This document shows positions 41,679 to 64,000 of a stretch of 64,000 nucleotides of DNA, one piece after another; the first letter of the stretch is position 1, and each line of letters starts with the position of its first letter. Source of the stretch: Rhipicephalus microplus (Eukaryota > Arthropoda > Arachnida > Ixodida > Ixodidae). Location: the NCBI RefSeq assembly GCF_043290135.1, contig NC_134701.1, positions 201,319,101 to 201,383,100 on the forward strand, given 5' to 3'. The position numbers and the translations under genes are program-made. The notes below the pieces were generated by a model that saw only the letters and a program-made list of their open reading frames with translations, had not been told where the DNA came from and ran no database searches.

Positions 41679-43249
41679 ATGGTATCGAACGCTAACATCA
41701 TCTTAACACATAAGAAAGGAGATGACAAGGACTTGAAGAATTACAGGCTGATCAGCTTGCTCCCTGTAGTATACAAGCTACTCACAAAGGTAATTGCTAA
41801 CAGAGTAAAGAAAGCATTAGAATTGAAACAACCAAAGGAACAAGCAGGATTTCGAACAGGCAACTCAACAATCGACCACATTCATACTATCAATCAGGTA
41901 GTAGAGAAATGCTCAGACTATAACCCACCATTATACATAGCCTTCATAGATTACGAGAAGGCGTTTGATTCAGTAGAAATATCAGCCGTCATGCAGACAC
42001 TGTGGAATCAGGGCGTAGATGAAGTATATATTAGCATCTTGGAAGAACTCTACAGGGGATCAACTGCTACCATAGTGCTTCATAAAGAAAGCAACGGAAT
42101 ACCAATCAAGAGGGGTGTAAGGCAGGGGGACACAATCTCTCCAATGCTATTTACCGCATGCTTACAGGAGGTTTTCAGAAGCCTAGAAAGGGGACAGTTA
42201 GGGATAATAGTTAATGGAGAGTACCTTAGTAACCTGCGCTTCGCCGATGACATTGCATTGCTGAATAACTCAGGGTACGAATCGCAACTCATGATTACGG
42301 AGCTAGACAAGGAGAGCAGAGAGGTGGGTCTTAAGTTGAATCTGCAGAAAACGAAAGTAATGTACAGCAACCTCGGAAAAGAGCAGTGCTTTGAGATAGG
42401 TAATAGTGCACTTCAAGTTGTAAAAGAGTATGTCTACTTAGGGCGCGTAATAACTGTGGAGCCGAACCACGAGATTGAAGTAACTACAAGAATAAGAATG
42501 GGGTGGAGCACATTTGGCAAGCACTGTCAAATTATGACAGGTAGATTGCCACTATCCCTCAAGAGGAAGGTATATAACAGCTGTATCTTGCCATTACTTA
42601 GCTACGGAGCAGTAACCTGGAGACTTACAAAGAGGGTTCAGCCTAAATTGAGGACGACGTAGCGAGCAATGGAAAGAAAAATGGTAGGTGTAACCTTAAG
42701 AGACAAGGAGAGGGCAGAGTGGATTAGGGGACAAACGGAGGTTTAGGATATCATAGTTGTAATAAAGAAGAGGAAGTGGACATGGGCCGGGCATGTAGCG
42801 CGTAGACAGGATAATTGATTCATTTGTGGGGTTTAACGTCCCAAAACTACCATATGATTATGTGAGACGCCGTAGTGGAGGGCTCCGGAAATTTAGACCA
42901 CCTCGGGTTTTTTAACGTGCACCCAAATCTGAGCACACGGGCCTACAACATTTCCGCCTCCATCGGAAATGTAGCCGCCACAGCCGCGATTTGATCCCGC
43001 GACCTGCGGGTCAGCAGCCGAGTACCTTAGCCACTAGACCACCATGGCGGGACTCGTAGACAGGATAACCGCTGGTCATTAAGGGTAACTACTGGACTCC
43101 CAGAGAAGGCAAGCGGGTTAGGGGGAGACAGAAGGTTAGGTGGGCAGATGAGATTAAGAAGTTTGCGGGTATAAATTGGCAGCAGCAAGCACAGGACAGG
43201 GTTAACTGGCGGAACATCGGAGAGGCCTTTGTTCTGCAGTGGACGTAGT
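41679..43249 (+). mobile_element. RTE-clade LINE remnant, copy 2
   Basis: Counterpart of 896-2366 with scattered substitutions. It has the same catalytic segment (LRFADDIALL), the same TAG (42660-42662) after the RT core, and an additional TAG after RGQTEV (about 42744). It is interrupted by a complete SINE (42815-43054) and ends with NWRN-GEAFVLQWT and a GAT repeat tail (43255-43277). Confidence 0.85.
42815..43054 (-). mobile_element. Complete Ruka-like SINE with 14-bp target duplication, copy 2
   Basis: CGTAGACAGGATAA occurs at 42801-42814 and 43055-43068, exactly flanking the SINE. On the minus strand it has the tRNA-like A box (TGGCTAAGGTACTCGG) and B-box region, then the body and an AATCAAT end. 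It is inserted in the RTE remnant before the block was duplicated, because copy 1 has the same insertion with its head deleted. Confidence 0.88.
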
Positions 43250-43410
43250 CAGGCTGATGATAATGATGATGATGATGTAGTGGTAGTATCAGTAGTAGCA
43301 GTAGGTAGCCACCTCTCGTTTAGTCCTTGGGATGTCCGCTCGATAGCGGTACTTCTATATGAAGAATATATGATGAAAAGAGGCGAGATGGCGGTACTTG
43401 CAGTTGTCAC

Positions 43411-43710
43411 TAGATGGACGGACGGATGGGTGGACGCACGAACGGACAGACAGACAGGCGGACGAACGGATGTATGGACGTGGGGATGGACGGACAGATA
43501 GATGTACGGGTGGACGGATGAATGAACGCACGAACGAATGCATGGACGGATACAAAAACGAATGCAGGGACGGACGCCCAGACGGACGCAAGAATGAACG
43601 CACGCACAGATGGATGCACGAACGGACGCACTGTTGCACGGACGGATGCATGGACGGACAGAAGCAAAAATGATTGGACGGACGGAAGCGTGGACGGACT
43701 GAGGGATGAT
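43411..43710. repeat. GGAC/GGAT-rich minisatellite, copy 2
   Basis: Counterpart of 2545-2850 with many small differences, as expected for an unstable tandem repeat. Confidence 0.85.
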
Positions 43711-46700
43711 TCGCTCCCCTCATCGTGATTCACTCCGTAGATGTGCTGTTTTTGTTTAGTGCAGCCATGACCTCACATTCGTCGATATGCCATCTGTTTA
43801 GCACGAATGCCCCTCTCTCATGAAGTTCACTTTTCAGTGAGCTGCTGGGGTGAACGCACACATAGTGTGGGAACTTTCTCAGTCGGGGAGTTTCGGCACA
43901 GCAGCAGTGTGTTTGACAACGAACGGTGAACTCCGGCAAGAAAATCAAGCAACGCAGCAAGCTTGTAATCCCACACGCGACCAACCACCCAATAGATTTT
44001 CTCGCGGTTTAAAACATAGCTTCTGGACGGCTTCCGGTTTGGGGCTCCCGCATCACTACATTTGAATTGGCGGTGAACGAAAGCCTTAGCGAGTAGCCCA
44101 CTCATTTAGAACAGTTTAATCCCTTTCCCATGAAAATATTTAAAACACACTTTCTTTTAAGCAATAAACAACAATTAAAAGGTTGGTGTTTAACTTCAAG
44201 CGCCTTTACTTTATCCTAATGTGGAAAAGAAGTTTTTCACTTTAGCGCAAATTTAAAAAGAAAAAACAAGCTTTTTTTTCAGCGTTAAGGAGTGATATTT
44301 GAACTGACCGGAAATAAATTCGGTAGCAACACTTGTTGCTGCTCTTGCTCTGTTGAAACTGAACGAAAAGGTGGAAGGGCACCATTCGGTCGAGTTTTCT
44401 AGTCTGACTGCAGTGCCAGAATACATAGCCTGGCGGATAAAAAAAGCAAGATTGAAACGACCACAATGAAAATAGAACTCGAAGCGCGCGTTTCGCGCCC
44501 TGCATCTGTCGGCGGATAATGGCCGGGATACATGGGATATGTGAGCACGCGTCTATTTTCCGCCTGCCCCAAACGATGGATGTCGACGACTTTGAGACGG
44601 GGCAGTGTGCTTAGCAGTGTGAACAACGCCGCTCCCTCTGGTCAGTGTGCGGAATGCGGAGACGGACAACGCAGCTCGCGTCGCTGTTACAGCGCTCCAG
44701 GTTGCAGCGTTCGAAGGGCGTCATGCATGGACAAGACGCGTCTCGGCATATTTTTATGCATAGATTCCGAGCGGCACATTCAGACAATCCAACTTCATTT
44801 TGCCCGTCACCATCATCCTGGTCACTGTGTCGTCAGAATATCACCCTTCCCGACAAGTCAAGCGTACTTGACATGTACAGCGTATGTTCCAGCGTCTTCA
44901 CCCACAAGATTTGAAGTAAACTGTGTAACGAGCCAGGACAGCAGCTTGGAAAGAGCAACTGGGAGACGCGCCACGCTTAAAAAACTCAGGTAAGCCACTA
45001 CGTTGGTCATTTCGATAAGGTGGCTTTCGCGTACTACGTTATCGTGTACCCTTTAGAAATGCAGTATCAACGCCATAATGTTGAAAAGATCGTGTTACAG
45101 AGAAGTCGATTACGCTGTAGGTGAAATTCTCAGCGCCAAATCGGTTGTGTCCGTCAGCGGAAAACACCAATTCAACGATTTAATCATTGAATGATCGATT
45201 GATTGATTTAAATTGGCAAGCGGAAGACGCTGAAACGGAAGTAAGCCACTCACGTTTACTGCTTTCGATAAGCTAGCTTTTTCGCGCCACTTAATTTTAG
45301 GGTACCGTTTGGAGGAGCATTATTAAAAGAGCTGCGATACGAATTTCAAGCTTGAGAAGTGGCATTCACTGCTAGCTCGGCATGCATAAGATTTTTGAGT
45401 GAAGTATGAATGGAGTACGTTACGTAAGTTATCAGAGACTTGGGAGTTTTCGAATAGCGTACCGCAAGCGTTCGTGGTGAGGGTGCTGCCACTGCGCATG
45501 CGTCGTAACGCGAACCGCCGTTCGCGTTTGCGGCCCACCTGCCAGAAATTCAAAATAGCGTGCGGCCCGAAAAATCCACAATCCCCGTTTGCTGTGGTAG
45601 GGAACAGGTGCCAGGAATGCACCTGCTACAATACACTTCCACAAAAAGCATATTTGTACAGTTCCTTTCGGCGCATTCTGCGGCATTCTTCAAACTTTAT
45701 GTGGCGATGATCCTACCTTCAACATAGGGAGTTGGCGTGTAATAGAAAATTTCTACCCGCGATGTCCACTAACAAAACCGATTCCCCCGACCAATTCTTC
45801 GTCCATGGCTGGCAGGCCAGCAGCTGTCCGACGCTGTGTCAAAAGAATTTCGATCGGGCGAGCTCTATAGGAAATAGGCAATGGATATAAAAGTAACAAG
45901 CAACGTGACACCACACGTTACCGAGAAATGTTAACATAAGTACGTTACCCGCTACAGTTCAGAGATTGAAACGAGTACGTATATAACGAAGCTACCAAAA
46001 AAGTAACGCATTACCAGTAACAGCATTTTTCGTAACGCGTCAGCACCAACACTGATTTTACCACAGAGCCTTGTCACCATCAAGCGCACTTCGTTTCGAT
46101 TGTACTGACATTTGCGTTCCGACGTGATTGCTTACGTTATGTCAGACCATAACTTAGCCAGTGTGGTCACCAGTGTAGCCGATGCTCCGGTAGACCCCAA
46201 TGTACACTGCTATTGCGCTTAACGTCCGAATACACCACTACTCACCGGCTGTTTCGATTGAAACCGAGTCTCGCGAGGCGTAGGGTTTTGTCGCATTATG
46301 TCACCTAATAATTGTTTTTGTTAGACACCAAATTGCTTACTAGTACTAGTCATGTCGATAGCATTTCTTCCTGTTCAGTGTTCTTACATGCCAGCATGGC
46401 CCGAGAGGCCGTCTCTAGTTGTCTTCTCGAAGGTGATCGAACCAGCGTCGATATTAAGATCGATGCTTTGCACATAACCGAAGCCAAAGTGATTCGGGAC
46501 AACGCGCATTGCAGCGATTGCAACTGGTCAGACTTTTTTTTTCTGCACCCCCTGTAGACACTTGATAGCGGTGGCGACGACTATGGTATAGTGACGGGTG
46601 CCATGCAAACCTCGATGCGCGCTTTCTTCTGAAGATGTACGCATCGAGATTCACTGTGCCAGACAACAACTTTTCTTGGCAATGAAGGAGAACCGAACTT

Positions 46701-46890
46701 CTTCACATGTACCTCTGCGCCAAGTAGTCCGGTATGTCATGCATTCCGCACCGCTGTGGAAAGTGATGGCTGCATGTGCGCGATGAGCGTTTCCTATCGA
46801 CGCAGACGCAGCTTGGCGTTCCAAGTACAGTTTAAAGGCGCGGCTTTCTGACGCGTTCAAAAACGCGAAGTGACGACAAATAAATTGAAA
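43711..46890. other. Non-coding left part of copy 2 with three empty insertion sites
   Basis: Aligns to 2851-13784 of copy 1 once the three copy-1 insertions are skipped. Empty sites lie at about 44398, 44486-44497 and 44979-44985. No gene was recognised; an unrecognised frame is open at 44532-44993. Confidence 0.6.
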
Positions 46891-49800
46891 CAAATACGAA
46901 TATCTTACTGGTGTGAGCGGCGGCTTGTGTCAAGGAGCTACACGCAAGGAATTATGGTGGTATTTCTTTTGAAAGTAAGAACAATTGTGGGGCTGCATTA
47001 TTTAGAGGTAAGATAGGCGTGATTTGGCTCCGTGGCCTTCGCTGCATTGCCAAGAAAAGTTGTTCGCGAGTATAGCTAGCAGACGAAATGTACACTGGAG
47101 CCCGTGGTACCATGCCGATACGTTTAGAGAGCTGATGTCGCCAAACATTCAATCTTGGTGTTGACGTATAGCAGTGTGCAGAAAACTGCCGCTGCCCGTG
47201 AGTGAAAATACGCGATACATTGATGGATTTTCAGCGTGGTTGTAAAGCATATCACCGTAGAGCTATACCCCAGTGCCTAAGACACCATGTAGGGCAAAGA
47301 GTATGCTTAACGTGTGTTAAGAAAAATTGCGGCACTCCTTAGCTTCGCAAGAATTGAACGCGATGGTGATATCATGTCCATGCGTACTTCAAATACTTAG
47401 CCCATTAAACCTTTCTGAACTTGCTATACAGCCACTACGTGGCCTTAAGGGAATAGGCGCGGTAACGTGTATGCCTGTTGCAGTGCGTGAGCAGTTTTAA
47501 ACGATGAACTTGTAATGATAATCGCATGTTCTGATGCCCGGTGGTAGTGTACACTTGTACAACGCATATTACTGCAATATTTCATGGTGTATTGTTAAGC
47601 ATGTGTACTGGATAAGTATGTTTGTAAAGCATGCAAGTTCACTACGTTTGTAACGCATGTTATCAGCATTTCTAAGCAGACGCGTGGCTCTGTGGGAGAA
47701 CATCCGCTTGCCACGCAAACGTCCGTTTCACTCGCTACCAAATGACCCTGTGTTTAATCTCCATTCTGATCCGGGATTTTTAACTGTTTATTTTATTTTT
47801 TGAAATCGTTTTCTCTATCTCGGTCACGCATAAGATCGCTCACAACCAACGACGCCGACACCAACGTCGGAATTTTGGCGATACGAGCTCTTGAACGCTA
47901 TCGCGTCAATACTGAACAGAGAGGGAGAAACGTCTTTATCCACAAGAGCATGGAGCAGGAGGGCGTGGGAGGAACCCCTAGTCCGGGGTCCCTAGGACCA
48001 CTACAGCGACGAGTCGGGCCCGCTGTATGCGAGCTTTGAGGACCTCGGAAGGTCCATCGCCGAGAATAGATTGATTTGTGGGGTTTAACGTCCCAAAACC
48101 ACTATATGATTATGAGAGACGCCGTAGTGGAGGGCTCCGGAAATTTCGACCACCTGGGGTTCTTTAACGTGCACCCAAATCTAAGCACACGGGCCTACAA
48201 CATTTCCGCCTCCATCGGAAATGCATGCGCCGCAGCCGGGATTCGATCCCGCGACCTGCGGGTCAGCATCGCGGAGAACATCATCCCACCGCTTCTCGTT
48301 ATGTAAAGGGTGAAGCAAAGCAGGTAAGGAAAGAAGGTAAGGTAAAAATGATATTCGCAGTGCACTCGATCGAGACATGAAAGGTCGTGGGCGAGTTTCC
48401 ACAGCCAAGCCAATGGTCTGCATAGCACTGCGGGTAGAATTTATGAAGTGATACTAGATTGGAAAATCTTTTAATCTGAAGCTGGCGTAATGATGCTGCC
48501 TCCTCTTACGAGAAAGATGGCGGTACAGTCACGCTTGGCACAACAAGTTGCGAATGAGGTAATTAGAATATTGTGGGGTCTCGCTGTGGAGAGATTCCAT
48601 GCTCTTGAAGAGAACAGACACAGTAGACATTGCCGGAAGAAACCAAAGCAACACACATTTATTTAACTGATTTCATCGACGATATCGTCAACAGAATTAT
48701 ACCATCAATCGTGATCTACAAGCTAAGATATCCTTGCACAATATTAAACAACACTCAACAACATGACGTACAAGGCGGTGTCGTTAACGCCCGAATCACC
48801 ATAAGGGCCCTCAGCAGACGTCCCGCGGTGCCGTGCACTGGGGTCCCCTTGCAAGAGACAACCGATCGCGCCAAACGCCACTAGAGATAGATACTCTCTC
48901 AATTCTCTCGTGCCGCCACCAAGGCTTGCCGTGAGGGGTCACCGCCAGCTCTACAAATCTAACCATGATGATGATAGTAGTGACAACGCTGGCGAACACA
49001 ACGCCACCTACCACTCAATAGCTGTGAATCCGAAGTGCGGCTTCTATGCGAGACACGCGCGCCACGGGGCGCAAACAACTTTATGGTGGGCGTCAGCACC
49101 ATCGCAACATTGCTGGTGCAGGTAATCTCTATCGGCAAAACGAGTCGATAATAAAGCGATAGAGCGGAGAAAACATAAGAATGAGAGAAAGAGAAAGAAA
49201 GATGAGAAAGGGTAAAAGAAAAAGAAAGAAATGGAATAGATATAGAGCGATCTGATAGCTTTTGGTGTTCTCGTGTCATTTGTCAAATCTTGTACACAAT
49301 GTAATTATTGGGTGGATCACAATGGTATTTCGTGATAAGCATAGCACAGCCTACTTAAAACTGTAGTTTTTAGTTAAGAGACAAAGGCAAGTCATTAATA
49401 TGGAAGTACTATACAAATTGCTCTCTAATCTCTACTGCGCATATTTTTAACTGAACTCTTTTTAACAACACTGGCAAGGTATAAAAGCAGTACTGCAAGT
49501 TCTGCGGCGAAAATTCCTGAAAAATTATCATCATTCTCTCAAAGCCTGACGCCGCAGGAAGTGACACTCAAGTTCCTAAGTACATGACATCATGGTATAA
49601 AAAAATAGGAAAATGAATGGTCAATGAAAGCCTTTAAGGATTTAACACTAAAACATATTCCCAAGCCATCATTAACAGATTCATTTTATTGCTTTACTAT
49701 TCATAATATCTTAAGTTATTGCTCTTGATGTGCATGGTAAATGGGAGATTAACCATTATTTTATATTCTAAGAAAAGATACGAATATAGTGTTCCGTAAA

Positions 49801-50125
49801 ATAGGTATGATAGTAGTACAGCATACTTTAAGCGCCTGCATACTATCGAATGACATGTGAGAGCCTACGCAAGGCTTCCATACACCACTCGAGGTTTCCT
49901 TCTCTGTCTGAATTGCAAAAACGTCACAATAAAGACGCAAGCGAGTACTCCCTGCCCAACAGCCCAAGAATAACGAATCAAGCAAATAATAGCTAAAACC
50001 ACTTCAAAACAAAAGACTGTAAGGTCTTGTATAAGTTCCTGTCGAAATTACTGCACCGCGCACAGCCGCAGCCGACCACGTCACCACAGCCGATGGAACG
50101 CCAATCTTCACTTTCCAGCAAGGTG
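46891..50125. other. Near-identical repeat of 13785-17019, non-coding
   Basis: Begins at the identity step. Contains the dispersed repeat (47406-47536) and the purine-rich run (49161-49233). No gene was recognised. Confidence 0.6.
48069..48271 (-). mobile_element. Ruka-like SINE (head truncated), copy 2
   Basis: Identical to 14963-15165, with the same truncation after the B-box region. Confidence 0.8.
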
Positions 50126-60568
<10,443 letters not shown>

Positions 60569-60636
60569 TATGACCCCCGAGTGATGTCACCTTGCTGGTC
60601 TTATATGGAGAACGAAATAGGTGGATTGGTCACAGT

Positions 60637-60819
60637 CCACGATAAGTGAAATCAACCTACACTGTAGAGTAGCCTAGCACAAGATTGATTGATTGATTGA
60701 TTGATTTATTGAGTCATTTATTGATTGATGGATTGATTAATTGAAGTGCACGATAAGTGGAATCAACTTTCCTTGTAGAGTAGAGTATTCCAGCACAAGA
60801 CTGATTGATTGGTTGGTTG
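60637..60819 (+). repeat. Partial tandem duplication with GATT repeats, copy 2
   Basis: Counterpart of 27473-27655. Confidence 0.7.
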
Positions 60820-61791
60820 ATTACCCTTTTTATCAAGAACAAGATTAACCTGCCTGTCTGTTCGTTTCTTCTTCTTCTTCTGCTCGTGCTCACTCGCGAC
60901 CTACAGTAGCGCGAGCGTGAGCCACGTAGTACTGCGTCTGTTTTCTTGTTTGTTTGTTTTACCAAATATAAAACGCCCGACTTACGTACGTCTTGCATGT
61001 GAAGTTGCTTATTGGAATCTAATCAATTCTCATGGACGACTTGGCAAGCATTTTACGTGCAAGTGTACCCGTGAGTCAAAGTCTGAAATGAAATAGTTGG
61101 GGGAACTAGTGTAGACGACGACGTCGATGATGACAATGATGATGATCCACACTACTTGCGCGAACCCACTGAAAGACGCGCGACAAGCATCGGGTGGTAG
61201 GAAGTATGTAGCTTCCGAAATTAAAAGGCGAACCATAAATTAAAGAAACAAAGAAATATGTAGCATTGATAAATAATGCTATAAGAGCGAGTAGTGAGGT
61301 TAACGCATGCACTGTAGAATATGAGCGCGTCACTGGCATAGATATATACATATGAAATGCTGATGCTCGGAGAATTATTCTCACCATCATAAATGCCGAA
61401 CAATAGAAGATACAGCTGAATAAAGCATAGGTATCAGGGCTTCGGCGCTCACTATACTGTCCTGTTTCTTTCTGATAATGAGGATCACGGAGGTACACGG
61501 CGGGCTTGTTGGTTATTCATGTTGTTCGAGGTATAGCGCATCCAGGACGGTACAGAGAAGAAAACACACACATAGCGCCGTGTATGTAAGAAGAGAAGAC
61601 GAGAGATTGATAGCTCGGTGCGCTTCTTGCTGTTGTATTTGAACTTATATTTATCGCCCCTTTTTGCTTGTTAAAATCTACGTTAAATACTTTCTGTCAT
61701 CCGATTCTTGGTCGATACCCTATCAGTGAATACGCGCCATGCAAAAATGAATCATTATCGACATTGTACATTGTATGTATAAAAGTACATG

Positions 61792-61917
<126 letters not shown>

Positions 61918-61921
61918 TTAC

Positions 61922-64000
61922 ATATATATAAGAGTGTGCCTGTATTGTGTTTTCTACGTGTGATACACTAAAAAAATGAAATGCACCTTCTACTGTCGAA
62001 AAATTCCCTGCACTGGGTATGAGCCCTCCTTCGAGGGGAACATTTTATCAAAGAAAGAGAACGACGAAGGTATACATATCCTCCCATGGACAGCTGCAAG
62101 AACGCATTAAACTTACAGAGGTCAAGTCCTGTGCAACAAAACCACAGCGACACTAATTTAATGCAAACAAATATAAGCAAAGGCACTTCACCTGGATCAG
62201 AAACGAGGACACATATTGTATGCACATTGATTTCACGTTCACAAATCCGCACCCGTATTCATTAGGGATGGGCTCCTAATGTTATGAATGGAACAGCAGT
62301 TTGAAGAAAAGGTATACGTGTTAGATCGTAGCAGTACCGGCTTCAATTCCGCACGGCAAACTTACAAAAAAAAGAACCCAATATGTTCACAATTGTGTAC
62401 ATGTACAAACCCTTGTATCGATAAACCTTCAACCATAAGGGCATTGGTTTGCGGCATGGTATCACAGACGTTGACTAAACGACATGCTCAAATATCCCTT
62501 CTCAATCACATATAGCTTCAGCATGACTGCTGTCTCCAGTGCTTTGTGGATAGTATGTCAGTTGTGTTGGTATCCCCGTCTTTCTACACCTAGGAACTGA
62601 CACCGCTATGAGAAATTGCCATGGATTCTTTGTCACTTATTGATATAGATGAACCATAGCCACGGTTTGACAACTTGATATACCTTATGCATCGCGGGAA
62701 GCTGTGCCGAGTGTATACTTATCACTGCGTGTCAGCACGCAACATTTTTTCGCAATATCGTTCCGGGAGTGTTTCGTTCGGGCACTAGCCTGACACACTT
62801 TTCATGGGTTGGCGTCGTGTAAGCGTTTCACGATTCTCTTGAATGAACACGCGAATGGCAGTTGCCGATAATCAGCCCGCTGGACAATTGATATATTATT
62901 CACGCACTGTGCACTTTCATTCCTTTGGACAGCCCTCTCGCCCATGTGTGTATACACATCTCGCCCAGCACTGTTTCCTGGAGCAGGAGCCTTAACGCTT
63001 TCAGATCAGACCCCAAATAACAGAGAATCCTGAGAGCGATATATAGTACAGCTTAGTCCCAATTAAGGCCTGAGGGCTATGAGCCTAGGCGTATCCCTCA
63101 AAGGCGTCCAACTTTGAGTACACCTCAGTGGCTCGAACAGCAGATTAGTGAATGTCCTTCCAACGCTTCCTGAATGTAGACATAATAGACTAAACGAGAC
63201 TGCAAAAACTGTGGCTGTCGTTTTATTTTTGATCACTTTGAGGGTCTTCATTTCTGATATTTATTTCTGTTGCTTTGAAGTTCGCGAACTTCTGCAAACC
63301 AAGTGCTAATAACTCAGGAATGATTAACTCAAGATCTAATATATAAGGTCATTTTCTCGCCTTAGAACATGGCATGCCCTCAAAACTGTCTTATTCATAT
63401 GTCATTTAAGTGTACCTTCTTCTTTCTCTGCTTCACACCCGCTTATATTCCAACAAATATATCTTGCCGAACAAAAGTTGGATTCAGGCTGAACAAAAAT
63501 TCTTTGATAACGTACGCTCATTTGATAATATGTCAATGCTAGTTGCCATATTCGCAGGTGTCAAGATTTTTGCAATAAACAGTCAATTTCGCATCGCAAC
63601 TTCTACGCTTTTCGTAAACACCTGTTGACAATTCTTCGCACGAGCCCAACAGCTTTGCATGCGCTAACAACTCAGAAGACGAAGACGACGGTACGCGAGC
63701 CGGCACTAATATAGCCAAAAAACTTAATTTCGTCCAAAAGAGGCAAAACGGGATAATTAATGGACGACGACGCGTATGTTCAACCATGCTGGAACAAGTG
63801 CTTCAGAAATGCGACCCCACGTAACATCACAGGGCTTCTAGTGACCTCGCACAAAGAACAGGAGTGTAGCGTCCCCTTGCGACAAACAGTAAATGAAGGA
63901 GACGAAGAAGCGCGATGAAGAAGAAAGCCATCGGCTATATAAGCACACCCCACATCGGCATTTGGCACTAGCTGTCCGGGGGGCGCGGCTTGGACCAGCC
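61922..64000. other. Non-coding right end of copy 2
   Basis: Nearly identical to 28761-30838. Ends in the sequence that follows the TATA-like element (63936-63942). No gene was recognised. Confidence 0.5.

Noticed and set aside
44532..44993. 153-codon plus frame with Cys/His residues, and a related frame at 10852-11187
   Set aside because: The Cys/His spacing fits no zinc finger I can name, and the two copies keep different frames open. A GTAAGC donor-like site after it is suggestive but not enough.

Overview
The window looks like nuclear DNA of a hard (ixodid) tick. The evidence is several tRNA-derived SINEs resembling the tick SINE 'Ruka', RTE-clade, Penelope-like and I-group retroelements, many dinucleotide runs, and an M13 (neprilysin-like) metallopeptidase-family gene with spliceosomal introns. 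I see no bacterial operons, rRNA, CRISPR or viral genome.

Layout. The window holds two directly repeated copies of one genomic block. Copy 1 runs from base 1 to at least 30838. Copy 2 runs from about 40784 to the window end. Bases 30839-40783 occur once here. Both copies carry, left to right: a small one-pass membrane protein gene (broken in copy 2), a decayed RTE LINE interrupted by a SINE, a GGAC/GGAT-rich minisatellite, a non-coding stretch, and a five-exon minus-strand M13 gene whose large intron 2 contains SINEs, a Penelope-like remnant, inverted repeats and microsatellites. The assembled M13 exons give a 746-residue type II membrane protein. At the position of the zinc motif HExxH it reads VLSLL, so it is probably an inactive M13 homologue. 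All five of its exons look the same in the two copies.

The two copies are not equally similar along their length. Left of 13784 / 46890 they differ by several percent, and copy 1 carries three insertions that copy 2 lacks: a roughly 1.15-kb element encoding an 18-residue Arg/Ala/Glu repeat protein, an apparently intact 5.9-kb LINE with a 12-bp target-site duplication, and a roughly 0.7-kb element. Right of that point they are nearly identical for 17 kb, with about ten substitutions noticed by eye plus microsatellite length changes. This sharp step suggests a recent unequal crossover or a long gene-conversion tract. A false duplication in the assembly must be excluded first.

The single-copy spacer contains a TATA-like promoter candidate at its left edge, a 335-bp tandem array (about 3.75 units), a 274-bp hAT-type MITE with an 8-bp target duplication, and a TIR-bounded element (GGGCGAAGCTC ends) with a 41-codon Arg/Ala-rich ORF. 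That ORF resembles the repeat protein of the first copy-1 insertion. No other gene in the spacer could be recognised with confidence.
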